From positions 14,007,501 through 14,071,500 of the forward strand of contig CM075765.1 of NCBI GenBank assembly GCA_037974665.1: a stretch of DNA of 64,000 bases. Reading direction: 5' to 3'. How positions within the stretch are numbered: position 1 is the first letter of the stretch; each line of letters opens with the position of its first letter. The DNA comes from Ehretia macrophylla. Its lineage: Eukaryota; Streptophyta; Magnoliopsida; Boraginales; Ehretiaceae. Shown here piece after piece: positions 1 through 10,798 of this stretch. The notes beneath the pieces were generated by a model that made no database searches, was not told where the DNA came from, and saw nothing but the letters and a program-made list of their open reading frames with translations. Position numbers and translations under genes: made by a program.

Positions 1-14
1 ATGCATGAATGATT

Positions 15-262
15 CGTAATCACGTGGCTGCGTACCATTCGTCTTCCATGGGTCAAATAATTAGGGACATAGCGTAGAGATGATATTTTTGATGTTGAAA
101 AGTTGCTGAATCCATCTACCTTGCGAACCGGGGCCCTACCAATTCAATTTCCTTCTACCCCGTGGTAGAGTACACCATGTTCTTATCGTACGCATGATTC
201 ATGACCACGTGGCTACGTACAATTCATCTTCCATGGGTCAAATAATTAGGGACATGACGTGC
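15..262. repeat. Imperfect direct duplication, two copies about 180 bp apart
   Basis: A block of about 50 bp containing GTGGCTGCGTACCATTCGTC and a following ATGGGTCAAATAATTAGGGA occurs at about 21-72 and again at about 201-253 with a few substitutions. It does not look coding. It could be part of the CACTA subterminal region or older flank; I cannot tell which. Confidence 0.6.
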
Positions 263-513
263 CCGCTACTAGAACGAGATTTAAAAGCTGCTGAATTATT
301 AATAAATTAATTTCATTTACATTATATATATGTTTATAAATATTTTAGTTCGTTTTCAAAAAATTTAAATTACTAATTCAACTACGTATTAGTTTGATAA
401 AATGAGGTACATAATCAAAACAGAGGTTGTATATTAACATGTTATTTTATAATTTATACCAATATATTATAATATATCAAATATTAAATAATTATAACTG
501 AAAAAAAAGGGAA

Positions 514-900
514 AACAAACGATTGGTGACGGCCCAGTCTGTCTCCAAAAAAATGGAGAGCCTAGTCTCCATTTTGAAGACGGCCTGGTCTGTCTCCAAT
601 TTGGAGACGGATAGTGGTCGTCTTCAAGTTGGAAACGGACAATGGTCGTCTTCTCAATGGAGACTGGACCTGGACCGAGGTCCAGTCTCCATTTTGGAGA
701 CGGCCTGGTTCGTCTCCAAGTTGGAGACGGACAGTGGCCGTCTCCAAAATGGAGAGCCCAGTCTCCATTGTGGAGACGGCCTAGTCCATCTCTATTGTGG
801 AGACGGACCGAGCCGTCTCCAAAATAGAGAGCCCAGTCTACATTGTGGAGACGGCTTGGTCCGTCTCCACTGACCAGGCCGTCTCCATAGGGACCCGTCT
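514..900. repeat. CACTA subterminal repeats, GTCTCC/GGAGAC palindromes
   Basis: About 20 units built on GTCTCCAAnnTGGAGAC, in both orientations, run through this stretch. Short open frames across it only read the repeat and are not genes. In En/Spm elements, short repeats near the ends bind the TNPA-type protein; the same GGAGACG core recurs at the other end (3410-3960), which supports this role. The perfect local palindromes would also fold into hairpins if transcribed. Confidence 0.75.
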
Positions 901-1020
901 AATCGGGTCCCTAAAGCCTGCGTGACAGCCCAATTAGTCATTGGGTCGTTACCATGGGAAACTAGCATTCCCATTAAACAAACTTTTACAGAGGGCAGCA
1001 GCTACTGCCATCTTCTAATT

Positions 1021-1183
1021 CAAAAAAAAAAAAAAAAACGAAGCACCCCCCACCCCTAACTCAAAAACACATAACAGCGCCCCTTCCCCCTCCCTCTCCT
1101 CCCCTCCCCTATCCCCTTTCCCATACCCTCGTGTCCCCTACCTCATACCACCCCCCCACCCCCACCCCCACCCCCACCCCCAC
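1021..1183. repeat. Low-complexity tract: poly(A), then C-rich (CCCCCA)n
   Basis: An A-run at 1023-1038 is followed by C/T-rich sequence and a short array of CCCCCA units at 1149-1183. Any open frame here is compositional. Confidence 0.85.
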
Positions 1184-1450
1184 CATTGCATTATCATCCC
1201 TCAATACCCCCCTCTTGTCTTGAATATTAGGTAATATCCGAAAATTTAGCATTTTTTTTTTCTTTTGGAATATATGTATATATATACACACAAATATATA
1301 TTTGTACTATACTTATATGTCTGTATATATATGTGTATATATATATTTATATAATGTGTTTGTTTTTTTTGTTATATACATATGTATATATACCATTCTT
1401 TTTATGTCTTTTTTTCTTGTTTTGTACTTTCTAGTGGAGTTAATATATTT

Positions 1451-1985
1451 AATTTATGTGTTGATATTTAGATTAGTTTTTGGGTTCAATTTTCTGTTTT
1501 TTTTCTAGTTTTATTATTATTTTTTCAATTTTCGGTATTTTATTTATTTTATATAATAAAAATATTTGTTTAATTTACCAATTCTTTGATTGAGCAATAT
1601 ATATTTCTTTTTTTCTGATTTTTTTTTCTTTTTTCGGTTTTAATTTTAATTTTTTTTGCCAAAAATACATTGTGTTAATTTAATGAATATTTTTTTATTA
1701 TACATTGTTTTTTTAATTTATGTGTTGATATTTAGATTAGTTTTTGGGTTCAATTTTTTATTTTTTTCTAGTTTTATTATTATTATTTTCAATTTTTGGT
1801 ATTTTATTTATTTTATATAATAAAAATGTATGTTTAATTTACCAATACTTTGGTTGAGCAATATATATTTTTTTTATTTCTGATTTTTTTTCTTTTTTCA
1901 GTTTTTTTTTTTTTTGCCAAAAATACATTGTGTTAATTTAATGAATATTTTTTTTTATTATACATTGTATTTTTTTTATTAATAC
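1451..1985. repeat. Tandem duplication, period about 264 bp, AT-rich
   Basis: The block starting AATTTATGTGTTGATATTTA at 1451 recurs at 1715, and similarity continues to about 1980 (shared GCCAAAAATACATTGTG near 1658 and 1915). Two copies, highly T-rich, lie inside the CACTA element upstream of its gene remnant. Nothing coding is seen in it. Confidence 0.8.
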
Positions 1986-2204
1986 AATGTGTTTGGCTTT
2001 TCTTTGGAAGGTTTGGGGCTTCCAATATTTGGATGCGACTTATCTAGTTTCCATCGGCTCAGGTGAGTTTGATGATTGTACGAGTTGGAAGTTTTCAGGT
2101 ATGATAAATAAGTGTTTATATATTTTATGTAATGCTATTTGTTATAATCAATGAGTTGAATACTGTTGAAATAATATGTTATATGCATTAATTTATGGTT
2201 GTAG

Positions 2205-3193
2205 AGGGTCTACAAGTGGTACCCCAATGAGGAAGCAGCGCTTCGCTGAATGTTTGATTCGAAAGCTGGATCTCGTATACGTGACCTCCTTAATAAAGGA
2301 CGGATGCGTAATAAGAAGCCGAGGTGGGTGGGCGATGACGCATAGGATCAGTTGAAAGAAAAGTGGGAAACCCCTGAATGGCAGGCAATTTCACAGCGAA
2401 ATTCGAATAACCGATTGCATCGGCCATCTCTGCATCATTTGGGACCTATCCCGTATGAAGAGGCTGCAATGAGATTGGTATGTTAGTCGAAAAATTTAAT
2501 GAACAAAATGTCGTAATTAAATTCAATTATATAACCTATCATAAATATTTTTGTAGTTATATTTTCGTATTTTAATATTTTGTAGGCAGAAGAACGGGGG
2601 GCACCAGTGACTAGGGCTGATGTTTTTGCAAGGCTTATCGCAAGGGCCCAGACGGGCCATTCACAAACCCTAGGGCAGAACAGACCATAGTATGTGCAAG
2701 TTATTGATAATAGGAAAAAAAACCATATATATGTATATATATATTTACCAACGAAATGTCTAAAATGATTAAGTCTTAAATCTGTCGTACATGTTGATTA
2801 TGATGAACTGGTGCAGCAGACAACTGTTTCTTCCGAGGCTGATTCAGCAGCAGCACCGATAGAGGGCGCATATATGGGGTCGGGTCTTTTGGTTTAGTAT
2901 CGTCTGCATACCACGACCTACTAGGCAGACGCCAGATCACAGAGATAGAGATACATCAGGCTATTTCTCGGGCGATGACAACAATGAATGAGAAGCTCGA
3001 TCTATACATCTTGGAGAATGAGGAATTACGTAAAGCGCAACAAGAACACACTAAGCAGATTGAACGACTTCAAGAAGAACACAATGCTGAACTTTGAGAA
3101 CTGCGTGCACAGATTGCACTGCTGACAAAGATGATGATGAAGCCACCTGCTCATCATGATCCGCCTCAACCCAATGATGGAAATGAAGAATAG
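2205..3193 (+). pseudogene. Degenerate CACTA accessory gene with Transposase_24-like domain and coiled-coil tail
   Basis: Three exon-like blocks can be read. The first (about 2205-2478) follows a TTGTAG acceptor and contains the pattern W-(x)n-W-x-A-I-S-x-R-N-x-N-N-R, then H-x-L-G-x-I-P-Y-E-E-A, typical of the plant Ptta/En/Spm Transposase_24 family; it ends at a GTATGT donor. The second (2586-2688) starts after TTTGTAG and reads through G-A-P-V-T-R-A-D-V-F. The third (about 2818-3193) encodes a charged heptad-rich stretch (ENEELRKAQQEHTKQIERLQ) and ends in TAG near 3193. Stops inside the first and third blocks and the lack of an upstream start show it is decayed. These proteins are thought to be TNPA-like DNA-binding factors rather than the catalytic transposase. 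Confidence 0.65.
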
Positions 3194-3409
3194 TTTCCTG
3201 TTTTCTGTTATGTTAATATGTGCAAAGAGTGTGTTTAATTATGTTTAGGATTTATTTATTTTATTAATGGTCTGGTACAATATAGTTTTCAATATGAATT
3301 AAATATAATTTATATTATATGAATACGTATTATATCTTCATTTAATAAACAAATAATTAATAAAAACATAAAATTTAAAAGTTTTATTTGAAAAACAAAA
3401 AAAAATTTA

Positions 3410-3986
3410 AATTTCAAGATTCGCGAGGAGATGGAGATGGCATGGTAACGGTATTTTTCGATTTATTTTGGAGACGATATGGAGACGGGATGGAGATGTC
3501 GTATGTTGTAGACGACTTGGAGACAAATTGGAGACACTATGTTTTTCGAGACTACGTGGAGACGGAATGTAGAGTTTATGTTTTGGAGACCCCTTGGAGA
3601 CGGAATGGAGACACTATGTTTTGGAGATGACTTAGAGACGGCGTTGAGACACTAGGTTGTTGGCGATGACCTCGAGACGGATTGGAGACACTATGTTTTT
3701 GGAGACACCTTGGAGACGAATTGGAGACACTATTTTTTGGAGACGACGTGGAGACGAAATGAAGACACATCGCTTTTGGCAACGGTGTAGAGATGATATT
3801 TTTGGGACACGATTCGAAGAAGAATTTGGAGACGACTAAAATGCGATGATATGGCGAAGGGGCGACAACTTGGAGATGCAACTTTTGGTGACAGTCAATA
3901 ATTATCTCCATGCCGTTGCCAATACCTATTTGGCAACGACATGGAGACGACTTTGATGGTCGCCTAAAGTAGTTTTTTTTGTAGTG
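3410..3986. repeat. CACTA 3' subterminal repeat zone and terminal inverted repeat
   Basis: More than 20 GGAGACG/GGAGACA motifs spaced 10-25 bp apart are followed by the terminal ...TTTTTTTTGTAGTG ending at 3986. It mirrors the GTCTCC zone at 514-900. Open frames here on both strands are repeat translations. Confidence 0.8.
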
Positions 3987-4204
3987 CCCGATATCCACCA
4001 GTATGAGGGAAAGATTGGAGTTATAACGTGGAGCCAAAGTGGCATGGTCTCGGGAGCAGACTTGAGGGATTAGTTAAGAATCTTGTTGGCTCAAACCAAG
4101 TGGTACTTTAACCACTTCTATAGATTAATAAAATGTATTTATTAGTACAATTTGGGAGATCATTTGTTATTTATTCATTGCTATTCTTCGGGTTTTGTAG
4201 TCTC

Positions 4205-4205
<1 letters not shown>

Positions 4206-4282
<77 letters not shown>
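4206..4282. repeat. (TA)n microsatellite
   Basis: About 38 TA units. The paralogous position at about 27722-27743 has only about 11 units, so this tract expanded or contracted after the duplication. Confidence 0.95.
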
Positions 4283-4285
<3 letters not shown>

Positions 4286-5488
4286 CTAAGCCTCATTTAT
4301 ATATCTTTTGTAATTTTAGTTTTCTACTTCCTAATAACTAACTCTTATGGTGAAAATTAAGACATACATGACATTTCCTACAATAATCTAGATCTCTTAG
4401 CGAATAACAATAACTCATTTTATATCCTTTCTATCTGTCCCAAAATGGGGATAGAAAATAATTAAAGTAACTTTACATCCCACATGTTTCTCATAATACA
4501 TTGCTATCAACTTCTTGACCTAAAAAAAAGTACACCAAAAATATTTCTTTAAACAAAGGTATTTACAACAAGGTCCACCACAACTAGGCTCTAAATTTGC
4601 ACAAAGTTTTAAATTAAAATTTTCATTTCAAATCGACTACTAAATATAACTTTTTATTTCACTAAACAATTTACCCTAAGGTAAATTATGCCACAGGCGA
4701 GCTACATTTTTTTAATTTTTCTTAATTTCAATGAATTTTTTATTTTTGGTTGAGTAAAATTATCATTAAATTGTCACATTATTTCAATAATATAAATAGG
4801 CTAAATTAGGTCATACTTTTGGTTTAATCTCTCTTGTTGGCGCAATACTTGCAAGAATATGTTATTCTTGGCGGATTGTATTGTGTATGCCTCTAGTTAT
4901 ATCTAGAGAAGACTCTCTTGTACCCATTATTTGTTGATAGTGAAAGTTTTTGGGTGGAGTTCGGTCCTGTGGTTTTTCCTCTCCATGTTGGGGAGGTTTT
5001 CTACATTAAAATTTTGGTGTTGCTCTACTTTTGTTGAAATTTCAGATTGGTGCATTGTGTGTATTGACTCTATTTGTTGCTTCCTAGCAAGTTTACATAA
5101 GGGGAAGGTGTTTTTCAGCTGTGCATTTGTTATTATTTATCTAATTTGTGTTTTGATTTCGGGTTTCCTCCCAATAAATTGGACCTACAAAATAAGAAAA
5201 CCTATACTTCCTAACCCTCTTTATCCTTTCCTGTTTTTCCCTGTTTACTTGGAAGCCAATAGGCCACAAAAGGGATAGATGCACATGTATAGTATGGTAA
5301 AGTGGTCTTCTTATATATATAGTAATTATTCATTGCATTGCATGCGAACATCACATCATACTTGATCTTCTTACATATTATCTTCTTTAATTTTAATTGG
5401 CTGACAAGTCTTAATTAGGGTTTTTTTTTTAATTGTGTCTTCTTAATTAATTGAAACTTAAGTATGCATCCAATAATACTTTTGTCCC

Positions 5489-5497
5489 TATAAAAAC
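5489..5497 (+). promoter_or_regulatory. Candidate TATA box of RNase pseudogene 1
   Basis: CTATAAAAA lies 60-68 bp upstream of the ATG at 5557. The same box sits at 28950-28960 about 65 bp before the ATG of RNase copy 2, so the core promoter was duplicated with the gene. Confidence 0.5.
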
Positions 5498-5556
5498 CCA
5501 GCACAAATTACAATATCTTCAAGTTTGAAATGTTAAAGTACCAATTGATATCCACA

Positions 5557-6400
5557 ATGAAGTCTGTAACTTTCCTTCTGGTAATGTGCTTTTTTTTTCT
5601 ATTATTGCTACAGTTAGCCAATTCAGTAGCCATCTGGGTATCGGCTAGCTCAACTTTGGCCTGCTACATTTTGTAATTTCAACGTTATTTGTAATAGGAC
5701 CAAATTGAACAAAGTGATAAACTTTACTATCTATGGCTTGTGGCCACATGACTCCAAGGGTCAATCGATTCCTCAACCATGCCAAGGGTCTAAATTCAAC
5801 GTTTCGATGGTGAGTGACATAGTTTAATATTACAATTTTTTCGCATTTTCGATTGTTTTTGCGTTCTACAATACTCCATGTTAATCAAAAGTATGTAAAT
5901 ATAGGCAAATCAAGGCCTATTATAATTAATTTTTCCCTTTATCTCTTGATCATTTTGTGATAAACACAGAGTAAACTTGCATATTTCATTCTACTCATTG
6001 TTATATATACAAATCAAGCCTACAGTATATCTTTAAAAATATATTTAACTAACTAATTATATAATATTGTTTGAGCATGATCCACAGGTTCAGAATATTA
6101 GGACTGAACTTAACAAGGCATGGCCTTACTTCAATATCCAGGTGTAATGATCCACATCGGAATCTCACTCTCACAAGGGGTGCTTACTAAGTACAAGAGG
6201 TTCTCCCACCTAACAGACTAGTCTTTTGGGATGAGCTCTTCCTTTGGGTTTGAGTTGTTACCTTCTTGGGCTTATTTTGTTACATTGGTACTTTCGTTGA
6301 GAGTGGCTTCCATGGCGGATAGACTATAAGCTAGATTAAGGTATACTTCCTTCCTCAATACTCAAATCATGTTGTCTTCAAAGCATTGGCCTCACCTTAA
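5557..6400 (+). pseudogene. S-RNase-like T2 ribonuclease, pseudogene copy 1 (internal deletion)
   Basis: Exon 1 (5557-5809) starts with ATG and a hydrophobic signal peptide, then shifts frame at a GGG run (5636-5638). In the next frame it reads LAQLWPATFC and the first T2 active-site motif as FTIYGLWP, where the catalytic His is replaced by Tyr (codon 5732-5734). It ends at a GTGAGT donor at the position equivalent to the S-RNase hypervariable-region intron. Exon 2 begins after CCACAG at 6088 and covers about 18 codons. The rest of exon 2, with the second active-site motif, intron 2 and most of exon 3 are missing, replaced by a TRIM-like LTR (6143-6284). The last 15 or so codons and the stop are recognisable at about 6345-6400. 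Three independent lesions exclude an active enzyme. In an S locus this family acts as the secreted pistil cytotoxin. Confidence 0.85.
6143..6284 (+). mobile_element. TRIM-like short LTR inserted in RNase pseudogene 1
   Basis: A 142-bp segment begins TGTAATGATCCACATCGGAA and ends TTGTTACA, then TTGGTA, resembling the LTR end and tRNA-Met primer site of short plant TRIM/Copia-type elements. It lies exactly where the RNase exon 2 reading is lost. The rest of the element is absent and 6285-6341 is unassigned, so it is either a solo LTR with an adjacent deletion or a broken element. Confidence 0.55.
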
Positions 6401-7283
6401 TTAGTAGCATATATATCTCGAGCTAACGGACTAGGACTGCTTTCTAATAATTTAATCAGAGTATAGATAATAGATAATTATAAGATTTTATTTGTCTTAT
6501 TAAACAATGAAAGGGGCTGAAATTTATAAGTAAGCTCATTAACTATAGTATACCGCACAAAAATTGATTGTGTCGTCGTACGATTAATAATAAAAATATA
6601 AAAATAAAGCAGCAACAATATAGATTAAATTCTTATTTGACCACACAAATCGCTACTCGAGAGTCGTACTCAAAGAATTGGGATTATTGTATGAGAATTC
6701 AAAAGAAAACAAATAAATTAAGAAAATTAATTTGGAGTTGTCTAGATTAATTATTAAAAAGAATTAAGAATTGACTAAGGACTTGTACTCATAACTAAAC
6801 AAAAATTTAGGTTTTAGGGATCTTATATTCTTATGAAAGAAAAAAAAAAGTGATTTGGGATGATAGATAGCTTTGATTACTCTAATCTATGCTAATGGAG
6901 ATTGTCCAGTTATGCACGGATTGATTAGACTACAAGCTCTAATCTTACGGGATTAATTAGTTTAAGGTGTTGGAGCATAACCTATCACTAGCGCATAGAT
7001 TATCTTCCATTAGACTAAAAGATTCAAAACCATTAGATGACATAATGAAATTAATCTTAACCCTACAATTTCCTTTTTTTTTTCTCATTATTCTCCATCT
7101 CTCCTCTATTTCTCTCTCACACGACTGAAAAGTTCATGTTGCTCTGACAAATTTCATAGTTTCTCACGGATTCAAGATCTTATGCGTCAAGGCTTCAAGA
7201 AAAAAGGGTTTGAAGTTTGCCTTAGGCTGCTGCAAGCTTATGCACATTAAGTTATTGTTCTTGCTGATAGTTCTTCTATTGAC
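6401..7283. other. Intergenic sequence, nothing recognised
   Basis: AT-rich sequence after RNase pseudogene 1. Short open frames have no recognisable motifs. The stretch around 6780-7010 (alternating AATCTTA/GATTAATTAG words) may be an old LTR remnant, but I found no termini. Confidence 0.5.
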
Positions 7284-7291
7284 ATTTTCTG

Positions 7292-7484
7292 CAGGGGAGA
7301 GCCCCCATGATTTCTTTTTTTTATAAAAAATCTATGTAGTATCGTTAAAAAAAATTCACTATCGTTAAAAAAATATATGTGATATCGTTAAAAATAAATT
7401 AACGGCCCCATTTTTTTTTCCTTGTCATAAATATTCTTATTTGAATCTTGACCCCCCAATTTTAAAATTCGGACTCTACCCCTG
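7292..7484. mobile_element. hAT-type MITE, 193 bp
   Basis: Terminal inverted repeats CAGGGGAGAGCC... and ...GGACTCTACCCCTG flank an AT-rich core with three TATCGTTAAAAA-like repeats. The 8-bp flanks ATTTTCTG (7284-7291) and ATTTTTTG (7485-7492) differ by one base and fit the hAT target-site duplication. No coding capacity. Confidence 0.75.
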
Positions 7485-7492
7485 ATTTTTTG

Positions 7493-8585
7493 TACATTGT
7501 TAAAGAAAAAATCAATAGGAAACAAATGTTGTATTCTTGGTTTCAATGCTATATTTTCTTTTATGCAGTTTGTTAGTTTTTATGTCTCGTTTTCAGTTGT
7601 ATGATGGAACTTTGTTTATTCCAATCACAAAGATCTAAAATTGCATAATACTTATCATTATTTATCACTTATGCATTTTAATAATCAGATAGGAAGGTGT
7701 TTCTAAGAAAAATTACATCTGATGGTGTACTTTATTTTTTTTGGCAAGCAAGGGCGGAGTCAGGCACCGGGGGTCAGTGTAAGCACCCGATGTCTGGCTC
7801 TGCCTTTGACAGTGATACAATCAGTAACAAATAGTTCAGAGACACTTATTTATACATAAACTAATATTTAATTAACGTACATTATAGCAATGATAAAATA
7901 TAAGCACCAAAATATATACAAAGTGTTCAAAACATTACTCTCCCCATACAATAATGATAATAGAGAAGAATAAATGACTATAGTAATACAAAAAGTATCT
8001 TGCATCAATTAAAATAAATATATTAAAATAAACCAAAACAAGCTCACAATAACACACATAGAGAAATTATATATGTAATTACACTCCTAAAAATGAACAA
8101 AATTAAAGAATAAATTCAACAAACAAAATTCCTTCTTCTGTGTAATATAGTTAAACTCCTTTCAGTATATGAAACGCGACAACAAACCATCCAAATTTGT
8201 TTACTGTTTTATTGAGAGAAAAAAAAATTTATAACAAGTAAATCACGCCTTTTTCTTTTTTAACTTTTACGTAGACCACAAGTTACAAAGTTTATGATAT
8301 GAATTGAATAATTACACCAAAGATGCAAGAACCGGTTACGAATCAAGTCAAACCAATTGAGTGATAGATATAATGATTAATATAAAGTTACCATGCTAAA
8401 TAATTCAAGTTGCGAGTTTCTATATATTTACATAGTAAGCTTGGATTGGAAAATAACAAGTGTAGCATGATACTTAAATTATAAAATTAGTTGAGTATAT
8501 ACTTGCAGCTCTAAAAAGAAATCAGCTTTAACAAAAAAAAAGGTGCATCTATTTTTTTAATTAAATAAATGTACATGCATACACT
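7493..8585. other. Intergenic sequence with one small palindrome
   Basis: No gene recognised. At 7749-7808 lies an imperfect hairpin (CAAGGGCGGAGTCAGG against CCAGA-type complement ending CTCTGCCTTTG) resembling fused ends of a hAT-like element, but no target duplication is seen. The rest is AT-rich and featureless to me. Confidence 0.5.
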
Positions 8586-8589
8586 AGGG

Positions 8590-9060
8590 CCTATTTAGCT
8601 CTGCCGTTGTAGGCAAGTAAGAGAGTTTCATTATATCAAAAATATTTATAGTATACAAAATGGTGTCCAGCACCAACTAAACTAGGAAGCTCGAATCAAA
8701 GATCACATACTTCACAAATAGCTTTATTCAAAAAGTTGTCTTTATATTTTTTTCCTATATACAATTTGTATTTTAAAGTCAAATTAAATTTTACTAAATA
8801 TTTGTTCTTGAGTAAGAATTTCTTATTGAAAGACGCGCTTGTTCCTCTTTCTCCAAAGGTGGTAAATGGAAGCACCCAAAAAGAGCTCGATGACAGTCGC
8901 TTGAAGAGATATACAATCACAATTACCAACAATTTCCATCCATCTCATAGGACATTAGCACAATTTGAGACCCATTTTTCAAATTCTCCTCATAAAAGAT
9001 CACTCAAAGAAAATGTTATTTTTAGTCTCGGCGACAACATGGCAGAAGGAATAGTGATGG
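8590..9060 (-). pseudogene. LINE 3' fragment, distal part (zinc-finger/C-terminal region), interrupted by Sirevirus
   Basis: Read on the minus strand from 9060 downward, the sequence continues the reading of 19815-20775 across the Sirevirus. Just before the insertion that segment reads RLPTKYWLLSWGM, and it resumes with HYSFCHVVAETKNNIFF, then ATVIELFLGASIYHLWRERN. This is the C-terminal zf-RVT region of plant L1-like LINE ORF2. It contains several stops and frame changes. The 3' end is not sharply defined; it lies somewhere about 8540-8600. Confidence 0.65.
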
Positions 9061-10742
9061 TGTTGGCCTAAAAAGCTTATAATCTTTATTTTGATAATAA
9101 CAAAATATCTAAATTGTGTTTTAGTATTCTATTTGTATTTTGGGTAAGACATTCAATCCAACAAAGCAAATCCACATCAACATGGGTCAACTCAATTCAA
9201 TCATGGATCAACTAAATTTAGTCAAAGGCTAGAAAGCTATTGGATCAAAGTCAAAGCCCAACCAGAAAATGTATAAAAACTCAAAAAGGTAATCATTTGT
9301 CTTCTCTCATGCAAATGAAGACTCTCAGGGGAAATCAAGCTATGTAGACCTAAAGAAAAAGATTTGTTAACTCGAAGAACTCAATTTGAAGACTCGACGA
9401 TAAAGAGGGAGTCACAAGAAAGGAGACGTGGCGACATAAGGGGTACCGGTATAAAAATGTTGTTTGTCTAAGTATGATTTGTGAAGCTCATAATTTTTCC
9501 ATTTTTTTTTTATTCGCAAAATATCTTTCGTTCAAATATTTTCAAAAAGATCATTTCGAATTCATTCTTGAAAAACAGACTTTTGGATTTCAAACTCTTG
9601 TGTTATAAAAATAGTTATAAATCTTTTCAAGAGTTTCGAATATGTTTTAAGATGTTAAAATGCTAAAAAAACTTTTATATATGTGTCCTTAAAAGTATCC
9701 AAATGCTTTACCATTAAACAAATTGTTTTGGGGCTCAAGAAATCACTTTTCAGAATTTTAAATCATTCGGGCGTTACTAGCCTCATCCGGTAGACCGGAT
9801 GAAGGCCACAATGACCAGCAGAGAGCTCCAGTCCGGGCGTTACCTACCTCATCTGGTCGATCAGATGAAGGCCTCAGTGACTGGATTGCTTAATGGGAAA
9901 ATCCAGGATTTTTGCTTAATATCCGATTTGTGTCTAACTTTTTCCTCCTTTTAAGCCATGCTCTCTCACAATCTCAAACATCTCTCCAAGGCTTATTCTT
10001 CACATTTTCTAAGCTAAATCAAAGAGATTTTCATATATTTTTCATTGAGAAAACTTGAGCTATCACTTTCATATCTTTGAGCATTCAAAGTGTTATTAAA
10101 TTGTAATATCAAACTCAAATAGGAGTTGCTATTCTTATTCATATTTTTACACAATCATTGTATTACACTCTTGCACATAGATTGAGAGAATCATTGTGGG
10201 AAGAAGTGTTGTAATCCTTTGTGGGCTCAAAGGAAGAGAGATTAGTAGGTTGAGCTTCACCTACACTTGAAGAAGCTTGTGTAACTCTTGTGGACTCAAG
10301 AGTAATTGTAGTTGGTTCTTTGCTTCACCAACATTTGAAAAAGCATCTTAGTGGATATTGTTTAAATCCTAAGGGAATGGAAGACCTTAGGTGGTAGACT
10401 AGGCCTCCAGAAGTGCGAACTACTTGAAAATTAACGTGTTTGATTTCTCTTACTCTCTCTCTTTATTTGTCATTTAACTTCCTTTGGATATTGCTTACAT
10501 TGATTGTTTGATTGTTGTTGATTTATCCACTTGAAGTTTAATCCTTGAAGTTCTAAATATTTATCTAGTGCTATAATCCTATATGCTTACTAAGTGCTTG
10601 ATGAATTGCCTATAAGAACTTCTAGAGTATAATTATCTTTTGCTAGATAGTATTTCCGCATTAAAATTTTAAATTTAGTAATCTTGCCAAACAACCTAAT
10701 TCACTCTCCCCTCCCCCCCTCTTAGGTTATCTAGGGCCAACA
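9061..10742 (+). repeat. Sirevirus 5' LTR (1682 bp)
   Basis: Starts TGTTGGCCTAAAAAGC, ends TCTAGGGCCAACA. It is 55 bp longer than the 3' LTR, mainly because about 54 bp around 10400-10455 are absent from the 3' copy. Two imperfect palindromes of the type CATCCGGTNGACCGGATG lie at 9784-9801 and 9850-9867. Confidence 0.92.
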
Positions 10743-10744
10743 AG

Positions 10745-10757
10745 TAGTATCAAGAGC
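10745..10757 (+). promoter_or_regulatory. Sirevirus primer-binding site (initiator tRNA-Met type)
   Basis: TAGTATCAAGAGC two bases after the 5' LTR resembles the plant tRNA-iMet complement TGGTATCAGAGC with an inserted A and one substitution. Confidence 0.7.
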
Positions 10758-10798
10758 TAGCACTCTACATATAGCATAACATCTAGTAGAGGATCCCT

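Larger units (their letters stand above)
1..3986 (+). mobile_element. CACTA (En/Spm) DNA transposon, 3' portion; 5' end outside the window or lost
   Basis: The right end is clear: the sequence ends ...TTTGTAGTG at 3986, the inverse complement of the CACTAC(A)n terminus of CACTA elements, preceded by a subterminal zone full of GGAGACG-type repeats (3410-3960). A matching zone of GTCTCC repeats lies at 514-900, and between the two is a degenerate gene with a plant Transposase_24-like domain. No CACTAC start is visible left of 514, so the 5' terminus is beyond the window or deleted. No TNP2-type transposase is visible in the AT-rich 900-2000 stretch, so this copy is probably non-autonomous. The sequence directly after 3986 is 3' flank of an F-box gene, so the element sits at that gene. 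Confidence 0.8.
3987..5556 (+). other. Paralogue of the F-box to RNase intergenic region; remnant 3' flank of a lost F-box gene
   Basis: From CCCGATATCC at 3987 the sequence follows 27504-29020 almost base for base, including the block GGTGGAGCC-like AACGTGGAGCCAAAGTGGCA, the (TA)n tract, and the promoter and leader of the RNase. In the other copy this region begins 22 bp after the stop codon of F-box gene 1. The F-box coding part expected just to the left is replaced by the CACTA element. No gene is seen here. Confidence 0.8.

Noticed and set aside
523..974. Open frames of 60-116 codons on both strands
   Set aside because: They translate the GTCTCC repeat array in several frames; repeat composition explains them.
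4133..4360. 75-codon frame with a run of Ile-Tyr
   Set aside because: It reads the (TA)n microsatellite; not a gene.
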